A DNA stretch of 64,000 bases from an uncultured Lachnospiraceae bacterium (lineage in GTDB: Bacteria; Bacillota; Clostridia; Lachnospirales; Lachnospiraceae): contig CAJUMJ010000025.1 of the NCBI GenBank assembly GCA_910587095.1, positions 32,953-96,952 of the forward strand, given 5' to 3'. The translations under genes and the position numbers were made by a program. This document shows positions 1-8,234 of this stretch, in pieces (the stretch's first letter is position 1; each line of letters begins with the position of its first letter). The notes under the pieces were generated by a model that saw nothing but the letters and a program-made list of their open reading frames with translations, searched no databases and was not told where the DNA came from.

Positions 1-63
1 GTGCTGGCGGATGTGACGGGAATTGTGCTGATGCGGCGAGGTGATAAAAATCTTTTGTCATAA
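1..63 (+). CDS. 3' end of an unidentified reading frame
   Basis: Frame 1 is open from the first base and ends at TAA 61-63, giving 20 residues that end in RRGDKNLLS. It is too short to assign. A strong promoter for the next gene overlaps its last codons, so it could be the tail of an upstream gene or a chance open frame. Confidence 0.3.
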   Translation: MLADVTGIVLMRRGDKNLLS

Positions 64-83
64 AATTTCTGTTAGGGTATAAT
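55..83 (+). promoter_or_regulatory. sigma-A-type promoter for the DJ-1 family gene
   Basis: TTGTCA at 55-60 and TATAAT at 78-83 are separated by exactly 17 bases. Transcription would start near base 90 and give a leader of about 105 bases before the ATG at 195. Confidence 0.75.
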
Positions 84-194
84 ATAATTGTCTGTGAGGC
101 GTAAAGGCTGGTGCGGCGAATATATCAAAGACTTAATTTGCGCTGTACCGGCCGGAATTGAAAAAATGGCAAGCGTTTCGGAATGGAGGAAAGC

Positions 195-746
195 ATGAGC
201 AAAACGGCAATTTTTTTTGCAACAGGTTATGAGGAGATCGAGGCGTTGACGGTGGTTGATATCCTTCGGCGCGCGGGGGAAGAGATTACCATGGTGTCCG
301 TCACGGGAGAGCGGAGAGTCACGGGTTCTCACGGTGTGGAAGTGACGATGGACAAGGTTCTTCCGGAGGTAAATTTCGGTGAGACAGACGTGATTGTCCT
401 GCCGGGAGGCATGCCGGGCACGAAGAATCTGGAGGCTTGCGGTGCGCTGATGGAGCAGGTGGATGCTTTTATGAAGGCGGGCAAGACGGTGGCGGCTATT
501 TGTGCCGCTCCATCGATTTTGGGACACCGCGGCCATTTAAATGGAAAGAAAGCCTGCTCCTTCCCCGATATGGAAGCGGAGCTTGCAGGCGCGGACGTGA
601 GGCAGGAGCCGGCGGTGATCGACGGCAATATCGTCACGGGGCGCGGCATGGGTGCGGCGATTCCCTTCGGGCTTGCCGTTTTGGAAAAATTGCAGGGGAA
701 AGATGCGGCGGAGGAGATGGCGGGAAAAATCATGTATCGAGGATAA
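195..746 (+). CDS. DJ-1/PfpI family protein (YajL/ThiJ-like)
   Basis: This is a 183-residue single-domain protein of the DJ-1/PfpI superfamily. The nucleophile-elbow Cys is visible at residue 103 in AAICAAPS, and the conserved acidic cluster follows the first beta strand (GYEEIEA, residues 11-17). The PGGMPG loop is also present. Members act as deglycases, chaperones or redox sensors, and the exact activity cannot be read from sequence. ATG 195 is chosen over the in-frame ATG 183 because GGAGG at 185-189 sits 5 bases upstream of 195. The gene appears monocistronic: it has its own promoter and is followed by a long hairpin-rich gap. Confidence 0.9.
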   Translation: MSKTAIFFATGYEEIEALTVVDILRRAGEEITMVSVTGERRVTGSHGVEVTMDKVLPEVNFGETDVIVLPGGMPGTKNLEACGALMEQVDAFMKAGKTVAAICAAPSILGHRGHLNGKKACSFPDMEAELAGADVRQEPAVIDGNIVTGRGMGAAIPFGLAVLEKLQGKDAAEEMAGKIMYRG

Positions 747-1228
747 CGTGGTTTTGCACCATGCTGCATTCGCAAAAACGCATCTGCGATGCTTCCTTTT
801 GCTCATTATATGGCTCTCGCCATATAAATTTATGCTGAAATTGCTCTTTGAGAGCAAGCTCTCACGAGCCATTTCATCCTAATCTCCATGTCACAGCTTG
901 GCTGTGACTCAAAATCCACGGACGAACAAGTTCGTCCTGGAGAATGCCTGTATTTTAGGCATTCTCCTGTGTGAGACTTAGTAATTCTCCACGAAACAGC
1001 CTTTGCTGTGAGTGGCTAGAAGTACTTCTCACACTACGCATGGTTCTGAACTGGAAAAAAATACTATTATAATTTCATTTCATCCGAACATACTAACATC
1101 AAGATAAGCGGCAAACAAAGTGTGCAGTCAGGCGGCCAAGCCAAAAGACAGGCGCACGGAGAATGCGCTTGTCTCAAATATAGATAAAGAATCAAAAAGA
1201 TTCAAATGTATTTCGGAGGTGAAAAGAA
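747..1228. repeat. intergenic gap holding a run of short perfect hairpins
   Basis: No gene is seen in this 482-bp gap. It carries successive, mostly perfect inverted repeats: TATATGGC/GCCATATA (807-826), TGAGAGC/GCTCTCA (849-864), GTCACAGC/GCTGTGAC (890-908), GGACGAAC/GTTCGTCC (920-937), GAGAATGCCT/AGGCATTCTC (940-966), ACAGC/GCTGT around 1000 and GTGAG/CTCAC ending near 1043. The loops are only 2-7 bases for most of them. A further hairpin, AGACAGGCGC/GCGCTTGTCT, lies near 1150-1176. The GAGAATGCC module recurs at 20027 and 35553. The first hairpins could serve as terminator of the DJ-1 gene, but no clear T-run follows any of them. Confidence 0.75.
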
Positions 1229-1429
1229 ATGGCAAGCAACAAGACGAATAGAGTAGAGGTTCCTGAAGCAAAGGCAGCAATGGATCGTTTCAAGACTGAG
1301 GTGGCGTCCGAGCTGGGCGTAAACCTGAAAGAGGGTTACAACGGTGACCTTACTTCCAAAGAAGCAGGTTCTATCGGCGGTGAGATGGTTCGTAGAATGA
1401 TCAAGAAGCAGGAAGAGCAGATGCAGTAA
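1229..1429 (+). CDS. small acid-soluble spore protein, alpha/beta type
   Basis: This 66-residue protein has the SASP alpha/beta signature: a central segment around VASELGVNL, which resembles the Gpr protease recognition site, and a C-terminal GSIGGEMVRRMI helix. SASPs coat spore DNA in the forespore, protect it from UV damage, and are degraded at germination. The ATG is preceded by GGAGG with a good spacing. The family is usually expressed by sigma-G; a CATACTA that fits a sigma-G -10 lies at 1089-1095, but I find no convincing -35, and a sigma-A-like TATAAT also lies at 1068-1073. A hairpin GAATC/GATTC sits just ahead of the ribosome site. The gene marks the organism as spore-forming. Confidence 0.95.
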   Translation: MASNKTNRVEVPEAKAAMDRFKTEVASELGVNLKEGYNGDLTSKEAGSIGGEMVRRMIKKQEEQMQ

Positions 1430-1448
1430 CAGCAAGATAAGAGAAGAT

Positions 1449-1481
1449 GCCCCGTTTGTGAAAACACAGGCGGGGTGTTTT
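1449..1481 (+). terminator. intrinsic terminator of the spore protein gene
   Basis: A GC-rich stem (GCCCCGTTTGTG with CACAGGCGGGGT, AAAA loop at 1461-1464) is followed by a T-rich tract. It starts 20 bases after the stop codon. Confidence 0.85.
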
Positions 1482-1547
1482 CGTGTTGTGTGTGTGGCGG
1501 GCTCCGCTTATTCGCGGAAAAAATAACTGGTATTTTAAAAAGGCTTG

Positions 1548-1556
1548 TGCTATAAT
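1548..1556 (+). promoter_or_regulatory. extended -10 promoter upstream of tig
   Basis: TGC followed directly by TATAAT (1551-1556) is an extended -10 element. The -35 region is weak (TGGTAT, 17 bases upstream). It lies about 90 bases before the tig start. Confidence 0.6.
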
Positions 1557-1645
1557 GTTTTGGTGATTGTAGCTGAAAACTCGAGAGAGGTTAATATATA
1601 GAAAACGAAGTAGCTAACAGAGGAATTGAAGGAGGAACCCATAGC

Positions 1646-2941
1646 ATGAGTTTACAGGTGGAAAAATTAGAAAAAAACATGGCGAAGCTGACGATTGAGA
1701 CAGAAGCGGCCGAGTTTGAGAAGGCCGTGGAGAAGGCTTATCAGCAGGAGAAGAAGAAGATCAGCATACCGGGCTTCCGCAAGGGGAAGGTGCCCCGCCA
1801 GATGGTGGAGAGAATGTACGGCAAGGAGATTTTTTTCGAGGAAGCGGCGAATATCGTGATTCCCGACGCATACGACAAGGCGGTTGACGAGTGTGAGGAG
1901 GAGATCGTATCCTCTCCAAAGATCGAGGTAATCCAGATTGAGGCGGGCAAGCCTTTTATTTTCACGGCTACGGTGGCGTTGAAGCCGGAAGTGAAGCTCG
2001 GCGAGTACAAGGGCGTGAAGGTGGAAGTGATGGACACCACGGTGACGGACGAGGAAGTGGATGCCGAGATCAACAAAGAGCGGGAGAACAACGCGAGAAA
2101 TATTACGGTGGATGACCGTCCGGTGCAGGATGGCGATATGACGACCCTTGATTTTGAGGGATTTGTGGACGGCGTCGCTTTTGAGGGCGGCAAGGGAGAA
2201 AACTATCCGTTAACCATCGGTTCGGGCGCTTTTATTCCCGGATTTGAGGAGCAGCTTGTGGGCGCGAAGCTCGGCGAGGAGACGGAAGTGAAGGTCACTT
2301 TCCCCGAGGACTATCAGGCGGAGCATCTGCAGGGCAAGGAAGCGGTCTTTAAGTGCACGGTGAAGGAGATCAGGGCAAAGGAACTTCCCGAGTTAAACGA
2401 TGAGTTCGCGAGCGACATCTCCGAATTTGAGACGCTGGCTGAGTACCGCGAGGACGTGAAGAAGAATCTGGAAGAGAAGAAACAGAAGGATGCGAAGAAC
2501 GAGAAGCAGGAGGCGGCCGTGAAAGCGGCTGTGGACGCTGCCGAGATGGAGATCCCCGACGCGATGTTGGAGACGCAGCAGAAGCAGATGGTGGATGAGT
2601 TCGCGCAGCGCATTACCATGCAGGGCATCGCTATGGAGCAGTATATGCAGATGACCGGCGCCACCTATGAGCAGATGGTGGATCGCGTGAAGCCGCAGGC
2701 GGAGGAGAGAATCCGTTCCAGGCTTGTACTTGAGGCGATTGCGGAAGCGGAGAAGCTGGAACCGACGGAAGAAGAATACGAGGAAGAGTTAAAAGTGATG
2801 GCCGACGTCTACCAGATGGAGGTGGATAAAGTCAGAGATCTCATGGGAGAGCGCGAAAAGAAAAATATTCTTAAGGATCTCGCGGTCAGAAAGGCGGCGG
2901 AGTTCATTGCGGATAATGCCGAGGAGAGCAGGGAATCATAA
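1646..2941 (+). CDS. tig: trigger factor
   Basis: Trigger factor is the ribosome-bound chaperone and peptidyl-prolyl isomerase that meets nascent chains at the exit tunnel. The 431-residue product has all three domains in order. The N-terminal ribosome-binding domain carries the GFRKGKVPR signature near residue 43. An FKBP-type isomerase domain spans about 155-245 (GDMTTLDFEGFVDG, IPGFEEQLVG). A long charged helical C-terminal chaperone domain follows. GGAGGAACCC precedes the ATG. The gene opens a tig-clpP-clpX block, with clpP starting 26 bases after its stop, a conserved Firmicute arrangement linking folding to proteolysis. Confidence 0.97.
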   Translation: MSLQVEKLEKNMAKLTIETEAAEFEKAVEKAYQQEKKKISIPGFRKGKVPRQMVERMYGKEIFFEEAANIVIPDAYDKAVDECEEEIVSSPKIEVIQIEAGKPFIFTATVALKPEVKLGEYKGVKVEVMDTTVTDEEVDAEINKERENNARNITVDDRPVQDGDMTTLDFEGFVDGVAFEGGKGENYPLTIGSGAFIPGFEEQLVGAKLGEETEVKVTFPEDYQAEHLQGKEAVFKCTVKEIRAKELPELNDEFASDISEFETLAEYREDVKKNLEEKKQKDAKNEKQEAAVKAAVDAAEMEIPDAMLETQQKQMVDEFAQRITMQGIAMEQYMQMTGATYEQMVDRVKPQAEERIRSRLVLEAIAEAEKLEPTEEEYEEELKVMADVYQMEVDKVRDLMGEREKKNILKDLAVRKAAEFIADNAEESRES

Positions 2942-2967
2942 TTGAGTTGGATTAACGGAGGTGTAAT

Positions 2968-3570
2968 ATGGCTTTAATACCTTATGTCATTGAACAGACA
3001 TCCAAAGGAGAACGTTCTTACGATATTTATTCGAGATTGTTGAAGGAGAGAATCATCTTTCTCGGCGAGGAGGTAAACGATGCCAGCGCCAGCGTGATTG
3101 TGGCGCAGCTCCTCTTTTTGGAATCGGAAGATCCCGAAAAGGATATCAATCTGTATATCAACAGCCCCGGCGGCGTGATCACCGCGGGCATGGCAATATA
3201 CGATACGATGCAGTTTATTAAGTGCGACGTTTCTACCGTTTGCATCGGCATGGCTGCCAGTATGGGCGCGTTTCTGCTTGCGGGCGGCGCGAAGGGCAAG
3301 AGGATGGCGCTGCCAAACGCCGAGATCATGATTCACCAGCCTGCGGGCGGGGCGCAGGGGCAGGCGACCGAGATTGAAATCACGGCGAAGCATATTCTTG
3401 CGACCAAGGAAAAGATGGCCAGGATCATGGCGGAGAATACGGGCCAGGATTTTGAAGTGATTATGGCCGACACAGAGAGAGATAATTGGAAGAGCGCGGA
3501 GGAAGCGCTTGCCTATGGGCTGATTGACCGCATTATAACCAGTCATGCCAGCACGGAAGGGCAGGCATAG
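2968..3570 (+). CDS. clpP: ATP-dependent Clp protease proteolytic subunit
   Basis: ClpP is the serine protease that forms two stacked heptameric rings and degrades proteins fed by an AAA+ unfoldase. The catalytic triad is complete and in the usual places: Ser98 in MAASMGAF, His123 in MIHQPAGG and Asp172 in ADTERDNW. The length of 200 residues matches the family. GGAGGTG precedes the ATG. It lies between tig and clpX, and ClpX is its likely partner. No stop, frameshift or missing key residue is seen. Confidence 0.98.
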   Translation: MALIPYVIEQTSKGERSYDIYSRLLKERIIFLGEEVNDASASVIVAQLLFLESEDPEKDINLYINSPGGVITAGMAIYDTMQFIKCDVSTVCIGMAASMGAFLLAGGAKGKRMALPNAEIMIHQPAGGAQGQATEIEITAKHILATKEKMARIMAENTGQDFEVIMADTERDNWKSAEEALAYGLIDRIITSHASTEGQA

Positions 3571-3633
3571 GAATTCTGTTTCGATGCGGGGAAAGGTTGG
3601 TGTGAGGAATCACACTCCGGAATGAGGATTAAG

Positions 3634-4890
3634 ATGGCAGGAAAGAGTTCTGATGAAAAAGTAAGATGTTCGTTTTGTAATAAGATGCAGGATCAGGTCA
3701 AAAAGATGATTGCCGGCCCCAGCGGCGTCTATATCTGTGACGAATGCGTGGATATCTGTGCGGATATCATAGAGGAGGAGTACGAGGAGGACGAGGCGGC
3801 GGAGGAGCTTGAGATCAATCTGCTAAAGCCGGTGGAGATAAAAAATTTCCTAGACGAATATGTGATTGGACAGGAGGAAGCCAAAAAGGTAATGGCGGTT
3901 TCCGTCTATAACCACTATAAGAGGGTGATGGCGCCGAAGGACGAGGATGAGGTGGAACTGCAAAAGAGCAATATCATCATGATCGGACCCACCGGCTCCG
4001 GCAAAACTTATCTGGCGCAGACTTTGGCAAAGATTATCAACGTTCCCTTTGCGATTGCGGATGCGACAACGTTGACCGAGGCAGGCTATGTGGGCGAGGA
4101 TGTGGAGAACATTCTGCTCAAGCTGATTCAGGCGGCGGATTACGATATTGAGCGTGCGCAGTACGGTATCATCTATATTGACGAGATTGACAAGATTACA
4201 AAGAAAGGTGAAAATGTCTCTATCACCCGGGATGTGTCCGGTGAAGGCGTCCAGCAGGCGCTTCTCAAGATTATCGAGGGCACGGTGGCAAGCGTGCCGC
4301 CCCAGGGAGGCAGAAAACACCCCCACCAGGAGCTTTTGCAGATCGATACGTCAAATATCCTTTTTATCTGCGGAGGCGCTTTCGACGGGCTGGATAAGAT
4401 AGTCGAAGAGCGGCTGGATCGCCATTCCATTGGCTTTAACGCGCAGGTGGCGGAGAAAAGCGGTAAGGAGATCGGCGCGATCCTGAAGGAGGTAACGCCT
4501 CAGGATCTTATGAAGTTCGGTCTGATTCCCGAATTTATCGGCCGCGTGCCGGTGACGGTGGCTCTGGACGGGTTGGATCAGGAGGCGCTGGTGCGTATAC
4601 TCAAAGAGCCGAAGAATGCCCTGATCAAACAGTATAAAAAGCTTTTCGCGTTTGACGAGGTAAAGCTTTCCGTGGAGGACGACGCCGTGGTGGAGATTGC
4701 GAAGCTGGCTCACGAAAGAAAGACCGGGGCGAGAGGCTTGCGCTCCATCGTGGAGAAGGTAATGATGGATGTCATGTATGAGATACCTTCAGACGACAGC
4801 ATCGCGGAGTGCATTCTCACCAAAAAGGCTGTTGACGGGGAGGAGAAACCTCTTGTGAGATACCGTGACAGATTGCTGCAGGCAAGATAA
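3634..4890 (+). CDS. clpX: ATP-dependent Clp protease ATP-binding subunit ClpX
   Basis: ClpX unfolds tagged substrates and threads them into ClpP. The product has an N-terminal C4 zinc-binding domain (Cys12, Cys15, Cys35, Cys38) that recognises substrates and adaptors, then a AAA+ module with Walker A GPTGSGKT at residues 118-125 and Walker B IIYIDEIDK. The length of 418 residues is standard. ATG 3634 is chosen because GAGG at 3624-3627 sits 6 bases upstream; an in-frame ATG at 3622 has no ribosome site. A perfect 6-bp hairpin with a GGAA tetraloop (GTGTGA/TCACAC, 3600-3615) sits just before the ribosome site. Confidence 0.97.
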   Translation: MAGKSSDEKVRCSFCNKMQDQVKKMIAGPSGVYICDECVDICADIIEEEYEEDEAAEELEINLLKPVEIKNFLDEYVIGQEEAKKVMAVSVYNHYKRVMAPKDEDEVELQKSNIIMIGPTGSGKTYLAQTLAKIINVPFAIADATTLTEAGYVGEDVENILLKLIQAADYDIERAQYGIIYIDEIDKITKKGENVSITRDVSGEGVQQALLKIIEGTVASVPPQGGRKHPHQELLQIDTSNILFICGGAFDGLDKIVEERLDRHSIGFNAQVAEKSGKEIGAILKEVTPQDLMKFGLIPEFIGRVPVTVALDGLDQEALVRILKEPKNALIKQYKKLFAFDEVKLSVEDDAVVEIAKLAHERKTGARGLRSIVEKVMMDVMYEIPSDDSIAECILTKKAVDGEEKPLVRYRDRLLQAR

Positions 4891-4995
4891 AAAATCGAGT
4901 GCGCAGTTGCATGAAAAGATCGAATCAGGTGTCTGCTTCGTTGCCTGGGCTTTATGTGAAATGGATGATATACTGAGATACGATTGAGAGAATGA

Positions 4996-5024
4996 GCGTC
5001 GCCAGAACCTTGGCGGCGTTTCTG
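4996..5024 (+). terminator. probable terminator after clpX
   Basis: CGTCGCCA and TGGCGGCG form an 8-bp stem with one G-U pair and a 6-base loop, followed by TTTCT. The T-run is short, so read-through into lon is plausible. Confidence 0.5.
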
Positions 5025-5070
5025 ACACTTAAGTAAATGTTGCAAAAGGATGATACAAAGGGATGATAAG

Positions 5071-7446
5071 ATGGATAACTTAAATCAACTGGGGAGTGGA
5101 GAAGCGGGCGCGGATGCGCTTGCTCTTGTGGGGGAAAATTCCATGCCCGCTGTGACGCTCAGAGGACTCACGATCCTTCCGGGGATGGTGATTCATTTCG
5201 ATCTGAGCAGGGAGGCGTCCATCGCTTCTGTGGAGCGGGCTATGCTGAGGGATCAGAGATTGCTTGTGGTGACTCAGAAGGATCCGAACAAGGAGAATCC
5301 GGGAGCGGAGGATGTCTATGACGTGGGAACAGTCACATTGATCAGACAGGTCAGCAAGTTGCCCGAACATGTTCTGCGGGTGCTGGTGGAGGGCATTTCC
5401 AGGGCAAGAATCCAGGACTATTTCCGGTCGGATAGCGGAATAGAGACGCATGTGACATATGAAGAAGACGACAGTGCGGATATTGACGAGGTATCGAGGG
5501 AAGCGATGACCCGAACGGTCAAAGAGACTCTGGAGGCTTATGGAGCGTGTTTCCCCAAAGTGGGAAAAGCGGTGCAGGATCAGATCGGTGAGGACATGGA
5601 GCTTGGGAGGATGTTGGACAACATCACCATCAATGTGCCGCTCGCGACAGATGATAAACAGAAGGTATTGAGCGCCATATCGGTGAGAGAGCGATTTGAG
5701 ATTCTGACGGGTATGCTTGCCAGCGAGGTGGATGTAATCCGCATCAAGAACGAGCTGGCAAGAGATATCAGAAAGCGGATTGACAAGAACCAGCGGGATT
5801 ATATTTTGCGGGAACAGATGCAGTATATCAGAAATGAGCTGGGAGAAAACAACACCGATTCCGATGTGGAGCAGTTTCTCGGGGATGTGGAGAAGCTGCA
5901 GGCGAAGCGGGAAGTCAAGGAGAAGATCAGAAAAGAGATTGCGCGTTACAAAAATGTGATTGGCAGCAGTTCAGAGAGCGCGGTCGAGCGCGCATACATT
6001 GAGACGCTTTTGGAGCTGCCCTGGGATAAGACTTCTAAGGACAGCAGGGATATAGCCGGAGCGGAAAGAATTTTGAACGAACAGCATTACGGTCTGGAAA
6101 AGGTGAAGGAGCGGATGCTGGAATTTCTGGCCGTGCGTATGCTGACGGGGAAGGCCGGAAGCCAGATCATTTGTCTGGTGGGCCCGCCCGGCACGGGAAA
6201 GACTTCCATAGCTAAGAGCGTGGCGCAGGCGCTCCATAAGAAATACGTGAGGATATGTCTTGGCGGCGTGAGGGATGAGGCGGAGATCAGAGGACACCGC
6301 AAAACTTACGTCGGCGCTATGCCCGGCCGTGTGGCGGCGGCGCTTAAGCAGGTTGGAGTCAAAAATCCGCTTATGCTGCTAGATGAGCTTGACAAGCTGG
6401 GAAACGACTATAAGGGAGATCCCTCTTCCGCGCTTTTGGAGGTGCTGGATGGGAAACAGAATTACGCGTTCAGGGATCACTATGTGGAAATTCCGATAGA
6501 TTTGTCGGAGGTTCTCTTTATCGCGACGGCAAACAGCAGGGACGGGATACCACGTCCTCTTCTTGACCGCATGGAGATCATAGAGGTAAACAGCTACACG
6601 GTCAACGAAAAGTTCCATATCGCCAGGGAACATCTGGTGGAGAAGGAGCTGAAAAAGAACGGGATCAAAGAAGGGGAGCTTGCGTTCAGCGACGAAGCGC
6701 TTCGCGATATGGTGCGGTTTTACACAAGGGAAGCCGGGGTCAGAGGTTTGGAACGGCAGATCGGCGCGGTCTGCAGAAAGGAGGCAAGAGAAATTCTTGC
6801 CCGCCGGAAGAAGAAATTGACCGAAGAGGTCTGTGTAACGCCGGAGAACCTGGAGCATTATCTGGGCAAGCCAAAGTACAGACAGGATATGGTCAACGAG
6901 AAGCCGGAGGTCGGTATTGTCAGGGGACTCGCATGGACCAGCGTGGGCGGCGATACCCTTCAGATTGAGGTCAATATGATGCCGGGAGGAGGAAAGATTG
7001 ACTTAACTGGTCAGATGGGTGACGTGATGAAAGAGTCGGCCCGCACGGCGCTCAGCTACGTGCGTTCCGTCAGCGGCAAATATGAGGTGGCGGATAATTT
7101 CTATAAGAAAAAAGACTTCCATATCCATATTCCGGAGGGGGCGGTGCCAAAGGATGGCCCATCCGCGGGAATCACTATGGCGACGGCGATTTTGTCGGTT
7201 GTGACGGACAGGCCGGTGCGCGCTGACCTTGCAATGACCGGAGAAGTCACTTTGCGGGGGAGGGTGCTTCCCATCGGCGGATTGAAGGAAAAGATATTGG
7301 CGGCGAAGACGGCGGGGGTAAAAACCGTCCTGGTGCCGAAGAAAAACGAGAAAGATATAGAGGAGATTCCAGAGGAAATCAAGGATGGATTGGAAATCGT
7401 TTTTGTGGAGACGATGGAGGAAGTGGCGGGGCATGCGCTGACATGA
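5071..7446 (+). CDS. lon: ATP-dependent protease La (LonA)
   Basis: LonA degrades misfolded and some regulatory proteins in the cytoplasm as a hexamer with ATPase and protease in one chain. The domains in order are an N-terminal LON substrate-binding domain (about 30-230), a coiled helical region, an AAA+ module with Walker A GPPGTGKT at 371-378 and Walker B LMLLDELDK, and a C-terminal protease with catalytic Ser698 in KDGPSAG and Lys741 in GGLKEK, 43 residues apart as in Escherichia coli Lon. The likely start is ATG 5071; an in-frame ATG at 5050 has almost no spacer to its AAAGG. The gene follows clpX in the quality-control block. Confidence 0.97.
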   Translation: MDNLNQLGSGEAGADALALVGENSMPAVTLRGLTILPGMVIHFDLSREASIASVERAMLRDQRLLVVTQKDPNKENPGAEDVYDVGTVTLIRQVSKLPEHVLRVLVEGISRARIQDYFRSDSGIETHVTYEEDDSADIDEVSREAMTRTVKETLEAYGACFPKVGKAVQDQIGEDMELGRMLDNITINVPLATDDKQKVLSAISVRERFEILTGMLASEVDVIRIKNELARDIRKRIDKNQRDYILREQMQYIRNELGENNTDSDVEQFLGDVEKLQAKREVKEKIRKEIARYKNVIGSSSESAVERAYIETLLELPWDKTSKDSRDIAGAERILNEQHYGLEKVKERMLEFLAVRMLTGKAGSQIICLVGPPGTGKTSIAKSVAQALHKKYVRICLGGVRDEAEIRGHRKTYVGAMPGRVAAALKQVGVKNPLMLLDELDKLGNDYKGDPSSALLEVLDGKQNYAFRDHYVEIPIDLSEVLFIATANSRDGIPRPLLDRMEIIEVNSYTVNEKFHIAREHLVEKELKKNGIKEGELAFSDEALRDMVRFYTREAGVRGLERQIGAVCRKEAREILARRKKKLTEEVCVTPENLEHYLGKPKYRQDMVNEKPEVGIVRGLAWTSVGGDTLQIEVNMMPGGGKIDLTGQMGDVMKESARTALSYVRSVSGKYEVADNFYKKKDFHIHIPEGAVPKDGPSAGITMATAILSVVTDRPVRADLAMTGEVTLRGRVLPIGGLKEKILAAKTAGVKTVLVPKKNEKDIEEIPEEIKDGLEIVFVETMEEVAGHALT

Positions 7447-7450
7447 TGGT

Positions 7451-7574
7451 GTACTCTCGAAGTCTCTTTGTGCCTGATTTTGTGAGATGATTTTTTGTAA
7501 GATGTGCATAAATTTATGTGCATATGGCGGAAAATCTGCCACAAAGGCCGGTGCAGGAGAGATTCCGAGAGTAC
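7451..7574. other. nested inverted-repeat structure between lon and engB
   Basis: GTACTCTCG (7451-7459) and CGAGAGTAC (7566-7574) are perfect 9-base arms that bracket 106 bases. Inside lie CTTTGTG/CACAAAG, an AT-rich palindrome around GCATAAATTTATG and a TGGC/GCCA hairpin. The whole gap between the two genes could fold as one closed structure in RNA. Confidence 0.6.
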
Positions 7575-7597
7575 ATGCTGATAATATGGAGGAAAGA

Positions 7598-8224
7598 ATG
7601 GTCATAAAAAACGTAAATCTGGAAACGGTGTGCGGCATTACAAGCACGCTGCCGCAGAACGGTCTGCCGGAGTTCGCATTCGCGGGTAAGAGTAACGTGG
7701 GTAAATCTTCCCTGATCAACGGCCTGATGAACCGGAAGTCTCTTGCAAGAACCAGTTCTTCTCCGGGAAAGACGCAGACGATCAATTACTATAATATTAA
7801 CAATGAGATGTATTTTGTAGATCTGCCCGGCTACGGATACGCTACCGCCAACGAGAAGGTGAAAGCGCAGTGGGGAAAGCTGATTGAGGATTATCTGCAT
7901 CAGTCAAAAAAGATCCGGGCGGTATTCCTTCTTGTGGATATCCGTCACGCGCCTTCGGAAAATGACAGGATCATGTACGACTGGATTCTGGAGCGGGGAT
8001 ATCAGCCGATTATCATCGCCACAAAGCTTGACAAGATAAAGAGAAGCCAGGTAGCGAAGCAGACAAAGCTGATCTGCGACACGCTTGAAGTAGTGGACGG
8101 GACGATTGTCATTCCCTACTCTTCTCTGAACAAACAGGGGCGGGAGGAGATTTACGGGCTGCTTGATTCGATCATGGAGAAGACGGACACCGGGGAGGAT
8201 GCGGCCGTGAGGGATACGATTTAG
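7598..8224 (+). CDS. engB: ribosome biogenesis GTPase YsxC/EngB
   Basis: EngB is an essential small GTPase needed for assembly of the large ribosomal subunit. The 208-residue product shows G1 GKSNVGKS (residues 30-37), G2 around SSPGKTQT, G3 DLPGYG and G4 TKLDK, the standard order of the TrmE-Era-EngA-EngB family. ATG 7598 is chosen because GGAGG at 7588-7592 is 5 bases upstream; ATG 7586 overlaps that ribosome site. engB directly after lon is common in Firmicutes. The next gene starts 10 bases after its stop, so the two are probably cotranscribed. Confidence 0.96.
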   Translation: MVIKNVNLETVCGITSTLPQNGLPEFAFAGKSNVGKSSLINGLMNRKSLARTSSSPGKTQTINYYNINNEMYFVDLPGYGYATANEKVKAQWGKLIEDYLHQSKKIRAVFLLVDIRHAPSENDRIMYDWILERGYQPIIIATKLDKIKRSQVAKQTKLICDTLEVVDGTIVIPYSSLNKQGREEIYGLLDSIMEKTDTGEDAAVRDTI

Positions 8225-8234
8225 AGGAGAGTCT

